Shown: positions 9,601 to 16,635 of the stretch, piece after piece
How the letters are laid out: every line of letters begins with the position of its first letter
Numbering within the stretch: position 1 is the stretch's first letter
Source: Irineochytrium annulatum
Lineage: Eukaryota; Chytridiomycota; Chytridiomycetes; Chytridiales; Chytridiaceae
Assembly (NCBI GenBank): GCA_027600665.1
Contig: JADGJL010000633.1
Coordinates: 1-16,635 of the forward strand
Reading direction: 5' to 3'
DNA length: 16,635 nucleotides
Translations under genes and position numbers: made by a program
Notes under the pieces: model-generated
Database searches by the model: none
What the model was told of the DNA's origin: nothing
Seen by the model: only the letters and a program-made list of their open reading frames with translations

Positions 9601-11642
9601 CGGAGCGTCCCGACCATTTCCTCTATGCGCTTGTAGGCGTGGCGAGTGCGACACTTCCCCCAATCCACGGTTCCACGTGGCCCCTTCCCGCCATTCTATT
9701 TCGAAATATCATATGAGGAACAACATGTTAAAAAAGGAAACACGATGTAAGGAACATCCTTACATCCTGCCTGGACAGACACATCCTGGCGTTATGCACG
9801 CGCGTATCATCTGTCTCGAGCAAGTAGTCGTCGATAGTCGTGCTGGTGTACCTCTGCATCCTCTTCATAAGGTCGTCCCACTTCTCTACCGTGTCGCTCG
9901 GCACGGGGCCACGGAGCGTCGCGATCAAGTACCCGCGCTGGCGCGTGTGCGGAATGTAGTACTGCTTCGTGTCGAGCGTGATGTCCTTCGCGTCGTATCC
10001 GATCCCCTCGAACCTCTCCACCACCTTTCCCCAAGGCGCGCTCATGACGTTCTCCAGAATTACCACGAGGGGCCGGTGGCGATTGACCCAGCGAAGCATC
10101 CCGTTAAAGGTGTTGCCGGATTCACCTCCGGAGTCGAGGCCTTGTTTCTACGATTTCGCGTGAGAATACGTTTCCTGCTCCCCATCAATTCACCTTATTG
10201 AATTCCGTACCTTTGTATTCAGATTCGAGTAATCAACGCAGGACGTCCCGGCGATCAGCATGTCCACATCTCCGGGGACGGCAACATGGGCGCCGTAAGC
10301 CGTAGCGGCCTCATCGTTTCCGAGCTCCAATACATCCCTGAATAAGATAGGCGGTGCAAAGTTCCTCTCAATGTAGGCCTGCTTAAAGGGCTCAATCTCG
10401 CAGCTGAAAACGTGATCGACGGCGGCCTGGACGCCGTGCATGGAGTCGACGGCGCGCAGGAGCAGGCGGAGGGCCAGAAGCGGGGACTCGGTGCCGCTGC
10501 ACATGGTCGCAATGCGAAGAGGGCGGCCTTCGAGTTTTGCTAACTCGCGAGGAATTGCGGGGAAGCGCTTCACGATGTCAGCGAACATCTCGGGGAGCTT
10601 AGAGATGGGCTCGAGGTTCTCGGCATCTGGAAAGAACGGACTTCGATCAAAATTGCTCAAAGTCTCGGAGACAACATCGAAAATAGTGCCAGTTTCGAAG
10701 GGAGGAGAATACGTACTTGCAGGACTAGTATCTTCATCATCCTCATCATCGTCATGAAGGCCGGCTCCGGACTTTCTCTTCGACTTTGCGGCGGCTCCGA
10801 TGGACTTGCGCGGCTTCCTGACCGTCGCCTTCTTGACCGGCGCGGGAGTCTGGGCGGTGCTGCTCCCGCCACTGAAGTACTTGTTCAAAGACATCTGCTT
10901 TGTACCCTCCTTCCCCGTCTTCGGGGGAGACACCTCGTCGTACGCCATGGCGTCCTCGTCGAACTCATAGGCGTTCTCCTTGCCCTTGAAGGAAGTCCGG
11001 CGTGACGTAGCTGTTGGACAGAATGAATCACCATTAACATCACCGGCGAACGAAATGATAACGAAAGATATGTTGACCCACCTGACGTCTCAGCCCTCTT
11101 ACCGCTCTTCAGCGGGGGTTTATTCGCCTTCCCGTTCTGTTGTTCAAGCGGCCCCTTCTGCGGGGAGAGTTTTATGAGGCATTAGCAGGAATCCACGAGA
11201 GAAAACCCCACTTTCGCGGAGAGAAGCAGAGAAAGGTACTATTAAATGTCATCACCACCGCCAACAAACCTTCTTGGCTGCGGCCTTCGAGTTCGTCCTC
11301 GACTTCGGCTCATCCTCGGACTCAGATTCTTCCTCGGAGGGCTCTTCCTCGCTTTCAGACTTGTCCTTCCCGTCCATTTCGACGTCATCGTCGTCGTCGT
11401 CGTCGAGAATGATGACCAAGTCGTCGTCGTCGGACGCGTCGTCGATGTCCATCTTCGTCGACCTTGTCCCGCGGGCCGAATGTTCATCCTCGTCGTTGCT
11501 GTCCGAGAGGAACTGCAACTGTCTTGCCTGTATAATAAAAGAGAAGGATTCAGGATAACAGTCGGAGCTCAGTTAGTTGGGAGGGCACGTCGGGACGGAT
11601 CGATGAGACCGACCTTACCTTCGACTTCGATGCCGAGAGCAT
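3672..11642 (-). CDS. DNMT5/Rad8-type cytosine DNA methyltransferase fused to SNF2 ATPase
   Basis: A probable nuclear, ATP-driven cytosine-5 DNA methyltransferase. My exons are 11642-11619, 11527-11270, 11157-11082, 11010-10211, 10147-9764, 9695-9538, 9475-8095, 8035-7463, 7405-6636, 6591-4104 and 4046-3672: 7287 nt, 2428 residues, in frame throughout. Residues 1-280 are low-complexity, Asp/Glu- then Lys-rich, with KEN (130-132) and the PIP-like QMSLNKYF (158-165). The methyltransferase (about 283-684) has motif I (ATMCSGTES), catalytic Cys377 (GTSCVDYS), ENV (418-420), HTRQR (453-457) and motif X (GNAMSSTVVG). A Cys/His finger spans 758-785. The SNF2 part has GYGKT (1426-1430), LVPPHLLNQW, DEFT (1729-1732), SGTPP, a RING (about 2185-2236) and QAIGRCRRYGQ. 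Characterised Dnmt5 in Cryptococcus is an ATP-dependent maintenance enzyme; the same activity here is inferred. No chromodomain was recognised. The first three exons are least certain, and exon 6/7 could instead be one exon with a frameshift. Confidence 0.9.
3750..6961 (-). other. SNF2-family ATPase domain with internal insert and RING
   Basis: The N-lobe begins near LRPEQLRSLAWM, with Walker A VADEVGYGKT coded at about 6800-6770. Motif II is DEFT and motif III is LSGTPP. A Lys-rich then acidic insert of about 100 residues sits between motifs Ia and II, with a second acidic tract near 5100-5270. The RING is coded at about 4463-4310. The C-lobe has ESASGANLTVANHVFF (motif V) and QAIGRCRRYGQ (motif VI, with the expected arginines). 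An insert-plus-RING layout is shared with Rad5/Rad16-like and DNMT5-like SNF2 proteins. Confidence 0.85.
8821..8904 (-). other. Cys/His zinc-finger-like module after the methyltransferase
   Basis: The residues follow a CxC...CxxCxHxxCxxC pattern (CRC, then CGECGHTACVVC). This suggests a zinc-binding finger between the methyltransferase and the SNF2 half, distinct from the C-terminal RING. Its role is unknown. Confidence 0.6.
9124..10522 (-). other. C5-methyltransferase domain with all key motifs
   Basis: The domain runs from motif I (PLRIATMCSGTES, AdoMet binding) to motif X (GNAMSSTVVGSAIMAAV). The catalytic cysteine codon is at 10238-10240, inside GTSCVDYSNLN rather than the usual PCQ context. 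ENV (motif VI) and HTRQR (motif VIII) are intact. No catalytic residue appears lost. Introns fall at 10210-10148, 9763-9696 and possibly 9537-9476. Confidence 0.88.
9476..9537 (-). other. Putative 62-nt intron or site of a one-base frameshift
   Basis: The upstream frame stops at the TGA of 9482-9480 while the downstream frame continues with MNRAKAQVDRVLDF. A GTATGG...GAATAG intron here restores the frame. The alternative is that the stretch is coding and one base was lost near 9482. Its GC content (about 47%) resembles the gene's introns, but the peptide it would encode also looks protein-like. I see no strong branch site. Confidence 0.5.
10874..10897 (-). other. PIP-box-like PCNA-binding motif
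   Basis: Codons for QMSLNKYF match the consensus Q-x-x-(I/L/M)-x-x-aromatic-aromatic. The motif lies at about residues 158-165 in a Lys/Gly/Ser-rich, probably disordered tail, a typical PIP-box setting. PCNA binding is inferred. Confidence 0.55.
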
Positions 11643-12288
11643 GATCGGGCAATGATGTCCGATTCTCTTGAAGTGCAAGCCACAATATCAAGTCGTAAGC
11701 TATACCCGATAGGGACCAATATCCTTCGCGTCTACTCTTCTCACGATATAGGTATTATTGCCAGCGAGGTTTCTTGCATCTATTTTCGAGGTACACCCCA
11801 TAATCCCAGGTGCTTCCAAAAAACACGGCGTTTTAAGTGTTATCGCCAGGTAGTCGGTTGATCAGGTAGCATGATTCGCAACGAATGACGAGCAACAAAA
11901 CTTCTGCAGCGGATTATCGATTGCTCAGCGCCGCCGTTGTTGATGACTCGGCAACGTCCGAGGTGGTTGCATTCGTTTTTGCCTTTAATGTTGCAAGTAT
12001 TTCGTCGTAGATACTTTGTTGGAGATGCAGGTTTTCAAGGAAATTGAATGTTGATAATGTCATCGATGATGTGATTGTTCAATGGCTGCATGAACCTGGC
12101 AAAAACCAGCAGTTTGCATCTTGTATCCTAACACTTTTACGTTGATCCTTGACATACCAGATATTTGGCGCCTGTGAAGTTCACCTGGTGTCATTGGAGT
12201 AATCGTTCTATTTTCTACTAAAGAAACCGAGAAACCCGAAGGACAATCTTTAATGCATATTGACTTTTACAAACAGAAGTCTCACTCT

Positions 12289-12361
12289 TCTGCAAACCAG
12301 TGTAATGTATTCGTGAACCTCGCCGAGTCTTCAAACCAATTCCATGAATTCGTAAATCTGT
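12289..12361. repeat. Imperfect direct duplication with 39-nt spacing
   Basis: Two copies of about 34 nt (12289-12322 and 12328-12361) share TCT-CAAACCA, ATG-ATTCGT and AA-CT blocks. On the minus strand 39 nt equals 13 codons, and both copies read as similar peptides (RFTNSWNWFEDSA and RFTNTLHWFAEE) before a stop. Confidence 0.6.
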
Positions 12362-12482
12362 TGTGGATCTGACAGCACGAAGACTTAATGTTTGAGATTA
12401 TAATTGTAATATAGAAGGATGGCAAGAGGGAGGACTCAGAAAGAGTACGAATTGGGTAAATCAAAAAAAAAATGCAAAGGAC

Positions 12483-12490
12483 AAAAAAAA
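12483..12490 (-). terminator. Pol III T-tract after tRNA-Ser
   Basis: Eight T residues on the minus strand lie 13 bases past the tRNA-Ser 3' end. A second run of ten T residues (12472-12463) gives a backup stop. Confidence 0.8.
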
Positions 12491-12503
12491 CGAATTAACT
12501 GTG

Positions 12504-12585
12504 CGACATCGGCAGGACTCGAACCTGCGCTCCCAGAGGGAAACAGATTTCTAGTCTGTCGCGTTAACCACTCCGCCACGATGTC
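12504..12585 (-). tRNA. tRNA-Ser (anticodon AGA)
   Basis: An 82-nt type II tRNA with a long variable arm and no intron. The acceptor stem GACATCG pairs with CGATGTC, and the discriminator is G, as expected for serine tRNAs. The anticodon loop CTAGAAA reads AGA. The variable arm CCCTCTGGGAG follows the anticodon stem, and the T-arm has GGTTCGAGTCC. It decodes UCU, and UCC/UCA through inosine. Confidence 0.95.
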
Positions 12586-12787
12586 ATTGTGTAACCTAGT
12601 ACTAGCAGCTGATGAAAGCTTACTAAATTAGTTACCCCCACAAATAGCTACTCCAACTTCCGAGTGTACCAACAAGCCGATAGTATGGTCCTAAACGGCC
12701 TCTTGACACAAATTGTTGTGTCCGCACCGGTCATTAGGTCTCTAATTACGTAGAGAAGGTGATGTTGGTAAAATTTCAAAACGGCAC

Positions 12788-12796
12788 AAAAAAAAA
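12788..12796 (-). terminator. Pol III T-tract after initiator tRNA-Met
   Basis: A nine-T run on the minus strand about 52 bases past the tRNA end, preceded by a TTTT (12801-12798). No T-run of four or more was seen closer to the tRNA, so the 3' trailer would be unusually long and include the palindrome. Confidence 0.6.
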
Positions 12797-12810
12797 CAAA
12801 ATTCAAAGCG

Positions 12811-12836
12811 ACGATTATGCACTAGTGCATAGTCGT
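12811..12836. repeat. 26-bp near-perfect palindrome 3' of initiator tRNA
   Basis: The centre ATGCACTAGTGCAT is a perfect palindrome, flanked by ACGA/TCGT arms. One position mismatches (T opposite G). It begins 13 bases past the tRNA 3' end, and a T-tract follows on the minus strand, so a transcript would fold a hairpin before the stop. Confidence 0.85.
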
Positions 12837-12848
12837 TGAGTAAGTTCA

Positions 12849-12920
12849 TAGCATTTACTGGTTTCGATCCAGCGACCTCAGGGTTATGAGCCCCGCGCGC
12901 TTCCTCTGCGCCAAAATGCT
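12849..12920 (-). tRNA. Initiator tRNA-Met (CAU)
   Basis: A 72-nt tRNA with a perfect acceptor stem AGCATTT/AAATGCT. It carries the eukaryotic initiator marks: A1-U72, a GCGCAG...GGAAGCGCGC D-arm, anticodon loop CTCATAA, and GATCGAAACC in the T-arm (A54-U55 with A60) instead of TTCG. These separate it from elongator tRNA-Met. Confidence 0.95.
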
Positions 12921-13774
12921 GTGTTGTTCTCGTCGCGGATTTGCATTTATAATGATTCATCCTTAAACTCACCTTGAGAAAATTGATCCACGCATCGCCT
13001 GATGCAATCTGATGCCGGCTGGGGTCACCGATACGCTGTCCCATTCCCAAGCCGCCTCCTGACTGTGTGTGTTCCTCATTAATTGGGAGTCGGAGCAAAG
13101 TGAGCAGATTCATGGCGGCGTCCAAGTGGATGGTGTCGGGAATCGCTGGGCTCCAGTTCGCCTATGGCAAGCCCGCTATAGCATACACCGGCCGCAATCG
13201 GTGCGCTGTGTGGGACGGAGTGCTGTGGGGGGAGAGGGGCGAGTCGGAATGAATTTTGTCGGCGGCGATTCAATTAGGCATTTTCAATGCGCAGATCAGC
13301 TAGCTCGCTGTCTCTGAACTACTTGGAGGGCTCCTTAATCGCATATTATTCCGCATGTTCCGTGTCCATCTACAAAGGTCCGCCCCTTCCCCATTCTAGC
13401 CACCAGGAATCGACGAAAATATGCCGCGTCGCCCATGATCCGATAACGAGAGCGAAGTATCTGCAGCCAGCCTGGAGAGGACTCGCGCGACGGCATCGGA
13501 CCTCGACTGGAAGGCCAGGGCTTCAGCCGAAAAAGCGTCGGGAGGCCCTGGTCAGCCTCGGCTGGCGAATTCCACGTTGCGCCCATATCATTATCAAGGA
13601 GGTCGAGTACAAAGTGTCAGCCAAAAAAGGTCGGTTGCACGAGGAGGAAATTTCGTTCACAAGCCGACATATTGCGACGATCGCCTCCCTCGGCTTCCGT
13701 CCGCGATCCGCTGTCCGTGATCCGCCGCCGTCGTTGCTGTCTTGGTCTCTATCCTCTGCTCCACCGCCCTGATC
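12921..13774. other. Intergenic region, P450 promoter side
   Basis: This holds the 5' flank of initiator tRNA-Met and the presumed promoter and 5' leader of the P450. Open frames of 60-160 codons occur on both strands but lack domains and are not joined by clear splice sites. I find no convincing TATA element. A plus-strand frame runs in phase from about 13742 into the P450, but without an ATG before 13775. Confidence 0.45.
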
Positions 13775-15729
13775 ATGGACCCTCTCGCCGCCGCAGCCGG
13801 CGCTGGAGCCGACGAGCCCGCCGGCAACAAGTACTTCGAGGCCCTGGGCAGCATGCAGGGCCCGGACAAGCACTGGTCCTACTACCTCATGAACTGGGTT
13901 TGGGAGAACATCGCGAGTCTGTTGATGTTCGCGCCGTTCGCGATCGCCATCTGGTGGAAGAGCGTCATCTCCTCGCAAGCTCAGTGAGTTTCGTGATCAT
14001 TGCTTACAATTTTGTGTCGTGCATTCGCACTAACGGCGTTCTTATCGGAAAATAAAACAGCGGCGTGCTGAGCAGCAAGGATGCGTCCCTCGCGCCTGCT
14101 ACGGAGGTCACCTTTGGATCTCTGGGGAGGAAGGCGCTCGCGTTCCCGGCGAGAGTTTTGGCGGACGCGAGAAGGTTGGGCGGCTACTACGTCACGTTCG
14201 TGATGGCCGCGCCCCTGGTGATCGCGTCGGACCCGGCCATTGCCGCCGTCATATTCTCGGAGAGGTTCAAGTGTGAGAGGTGAGACCGGGGGTCGTCTAT
14301 TTTTGCGCTGGTTCATCAAGGAGCTGACCCTTGCGTTCGCATCTTTCTTTCAGGATGGTGTACAACGCCGACGCAAAGGGTCTCATGAAGCAGAACGGTC
14401 CCCAGCACCACCGCTCGCGGCGCATCCTCACCGCGGCCCTGAACGACGCGAGGGCATCCAAGTCCCTCCTGGCCATTATCAACCGCCGCCTGAAATCCGA
14501 GGTCTTCCCGGAGATGGACGAGTCCGTCTCGACCAAGCAGCCGATCGACTTGTTGCCCGTATTCGAGGAACTCTTTGCCGACTCTTTCACCCTTTGGCTC
14601 ACTGGCGCGCTGGACGAGGAGGACAAGACCACGGTCGAGAGGATTGTGGAGGCGAGGAGGACGCTGGCGGATTTGAAGTTCATCGTGCCGACTGGTGAGC
14701 TTATCCACATCGATGATTTCATCTTTCTTACGCCTTCTTGCTTTTCTCTTCTAAGGCATCGCGTGGTACTTTGACCGCCTCCGCGACGTCGTGCCCCTCC
14801 TCGAGTACCTCGTCTTCCTCCCCGGCTCCAAGGACTACTACATCCGCACCCACGCCAAGGCCAAAGCCCGCACCATCATGGCCCAGGCCCTCGAGTCCGC
14901 CAAGTCCCGCCGCGACAACGCCTCCGCCGCCAAGAAGTCGGGCTCGGGAGACCTCGACCCCTTCCTCAACCGCCTTCAGGACGCGTCCGAGGCCGACTCC
15001 GAGCCATTAACCTGGGACGAGCTCCGCGAGAACCTCGAGGCCGTCCAGCTGTCGGCCGAGCAGCCCATGTTCTCCGCCCTGCCCAACCTCCTCCTCTGCC
15101 TCGCGCACGACCGGCCCACCCAGAAGCAAATCCACCTCGAGCTCGCCAAGATCCCGCGCAGCGCGACCGAGCCCGTTCGCCCCGAGGACCTCCGCGCCGT
15201 GCCCCACCTCGAGATGGCCGTGCGGGAGTCGCTCCGCGTGCTTCCGCCCCGACCTTTCTCCTACAATAGGAGCTCGGCCGCGAACGTGTACAAGCTCCCC
15301 GGGCTGTGGTCCCTGCCGAAGGGTTATCACATTGCCGTCGACTTCATCAGCCTGCACCGGCGCGGCGGGGACACCAAGCCCGCCGACGGCGCAGAGGGCG
15401 AGCCAGCCTCCGCCGGCGCCTACGGCCCGGACCCGGACGTGTTCCGCCCCGAGCGGTTCAAGAAGGACGTCGGCCTGCGGGAGGGGGAGAGCAGCTTCGG
15501 GGACGCGTTCGTGCCGTTCGGGGCGGGCGTGTATGGGTGCCCGGCCCAGAGATTGGCGATGGAGGTCATCCGGTGCGTGGCGGCGGAGGTGTTGAGGAGG
15601 TATGAGCTCACGGCCGTGGAGGATGCGGAGTTGTCGGGGCCGACGGATCTGAACGGGTACAGCAGCTCGCAGGGTGGGGCGTTGAGGCATTTGGCGGGGT
15701 CGCCGGTTATTCTGAAGAAGAGGAAGTAG
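13775..15729 (+). CDS. Membrane-anchored cytochrome P450, atypical
   Basis: Exons 13775-13983, 14061-14279, 14354-14694 and 14756-15729 join in frame to 580 residues; introns of 77, 74 and 61 nt are GT-AG, the first with a CTAAC branch site. A hydrophobic anchor at about residues 41-61 should place it in the ER membrane, after an Ala/Gly-rich lumenal tail. The K-helix ExxR is ESLR (414-417) and the PERF motif is FRPERF. The haem loop FGAGVYGCPA (511-520) keeps the thiolate Cys518 but has Tyr where Arg is usual and Ala where the last Gly is usual. The I-helix reads LSAEQPM (355-361) instead of AGxDT. The length is slightly above the usual 500-550. The loss of the I-helix acid/threonine pair recalls P450s that rearrange peroxides or dehydrate (CYP5, CYP8, CYP74), so it may not be an ordinary monooxygenase; the substrate is unknown. 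The first ATG in frame after an upstream stretch without ATG was taken as the start. Confidence 0.9.
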
Positions 15730-16635
15730 GGAGTTTGCTCGAGATTTGGAGGCGGTATGTGGGTGGATTAGATGTGCGTCCTCTTCCTTCACCTTTTTTT
15801 TTTTTTATGCCTTGGACCTTTGTTGCTTTAGACAGAAATCCTTTCCTTTAATCTCTCTGTTTACTCCTTGGCGCGAGGTGACGTGCGCCAGGAGGAATCG
15901 TGATGATTACCAACGGTTATTGATTGCTGCGCTATAGTCGCCGGCTCTACTGGAAGTTTTCATCCTTTCGTTTCGCTTTGATTGGTCTGTCCACGACAAT
16001 TAAGAGCCTCCGCTCGTTTTGTTCCGCCTCTTTATTCAGCTGATATTATTAATTAACGTTGATCTTAGCCTCTTCAATTGTCCTTCATTTTATTACATTC
16101 TTCATCCACAGCGACTTGCCATTAACAGCTCAGCTTGAGGCAATCGCTTGCATCTCCCCACAGCAGTGATATCACGAGGACATCGTAGCCCATCAGTAGT
16201 AACCCTCAGCACTATTCAAACGAGTTGGTCGAAGCAACGAAGATCACACTTCTGGGCGCTTTGCATCCTCCAAAGGTCGCACAGGGGACAACGGCGGTTC
16301 GGAGTGGAATTCATATAATTTGTAGATATCATACAGCCGTACGTTGGTCAGATTTCGGAAATGGGGGGCGAAATCCCCTTGAAAAGCGACCCCCCGTTTC
16401 GGGTCTCCCAACAACCATTTCGCCCGATACCGGTGGCCCCGGCCCTCCAGGCTGGCGGTAGCGCACTGGTGTGCAGCAGCCTCGACCTGCGGCAACCGTG
16501 CCGACGACGGGCTGAAGGATGGACGGTCGGCGGCACCCGCAGATGCGTCGCCCGCGATGGATTTTCCTTCGCGGCCGAGCTTCTCTGGCTGCTGCCGTCG
16601 GGCTGATTCCATCGTGTGCCAGCACGGACGGACCA
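15730..16635. other. 3' flank of the P450 and unannotated right end
   Basis: A 13-T run (15794-15806) lies soon after the P450 stop. The sequence is AT-rich to about 16220, then turns GC-rich from about 16360 to the edge. The GC-rich end is open in several frames over 80-120 codons, all Pro/Arg/Gly-rich by composition with no domain. It could be the edge of a gene or dispersed repeat to the right. Confidence 0.4.

Larger units (their letters stand above)
11643..12503. other. Intergenic region upstream of the methyltransferase-ATPase
   Basis: AT-rich DNA between the methyltransferase start and tRNA-Ser, presumably holding the large gene's promoter. No coding domain was found. It contains an imperfect 39-nt-spaced duplication and the T-tracts that end the tRNA-Ser transcript. 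Confidence 0.5.

Noticed and set aside
15007..15792. 261-codon minus-strand frame
   Set aside because: It is antisense to the last P450 exon, which carries ExxR, PERF and the haem cysteine.
16225..16612. Transposon remnant at the right edge
   Set aside because: No transposase, integrase or reverse-transcriptase motif and no terminal repeats were visible in the part inside the window.
1..16635. CRISPR array, bacterial operon or defence-island reading
   Set aside because: No spacer-repeat array was seen. Spliced genes, eukaryotic initiator tRNA features and Pol III T-tracts show nuclear eukaryotic DNA.

Overview
The window reads as nuclear DNA of a filamentous fungus, probably Dikarya. The genes are GC-rich and split by short GT-AG introns (44-112 nt), several with CTAAC or CTGAC-like branch sites. 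The intergenic DNA is AT-richer. Three eukaryotic tRNA genes lie between the protein genes, including an initiator tRNA-Met with its diagnostic bases. A phylum cannot be assigned with confidence. All exon models below were built by eye from splice signals and reading-frame continuity.

Layout, left to right. Positions 1-1708 (minus) hold most of a secreted protein gene: signal peptide, Kex2-type site, nine-glycine run, Cys-containing beta-rich core, long Ala/Thr/Pro stalk and 25-residue tandem repeats cut off by the window edge. Positions 1709-3671 are mostly intergenic, with a tRNA-Ile(AAU) at 2684-2757. Positions 3672-11642 (minus) are one very large gene of about 11 exons and about 2430 residues. 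It fuses a complete cytosine-C5 DNA methyltransferase to a zinc-finger/RING-bearing SNF2 ATPase, the architecture of fungal DNMT5/Rad8-type proteins. Positions 11643-13774 are intergenic and carry tRNA-Ser(AGA) and initiator tRNA-Met on the minus strand. Positions 13775-15729 (plus) encode a four-exon membrane-anchored cytochrome P450 with unusual active-site motifs. The remaining 900 bases show no gene I can support.

The methyltransferase-ATPase is the centrepiece. Its exons join into one frame-consistent model with methyltransferase motifs I, IV, VI, VIII and X, a Cys/His finger, Walker A, a DEFT motif II, motif III, a RING and motifs V/VI. The N-terminal tail carries a PCNA-interacting (PIP-box-like) sequence and a KEN sequence, suggesting that a replication-coupled or cell-cycle-controlled methylation machine is possible. 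One point in this gene needs either a 62-nt intron or a single-base frameshift. The three protein genes show no evident shared pathway.
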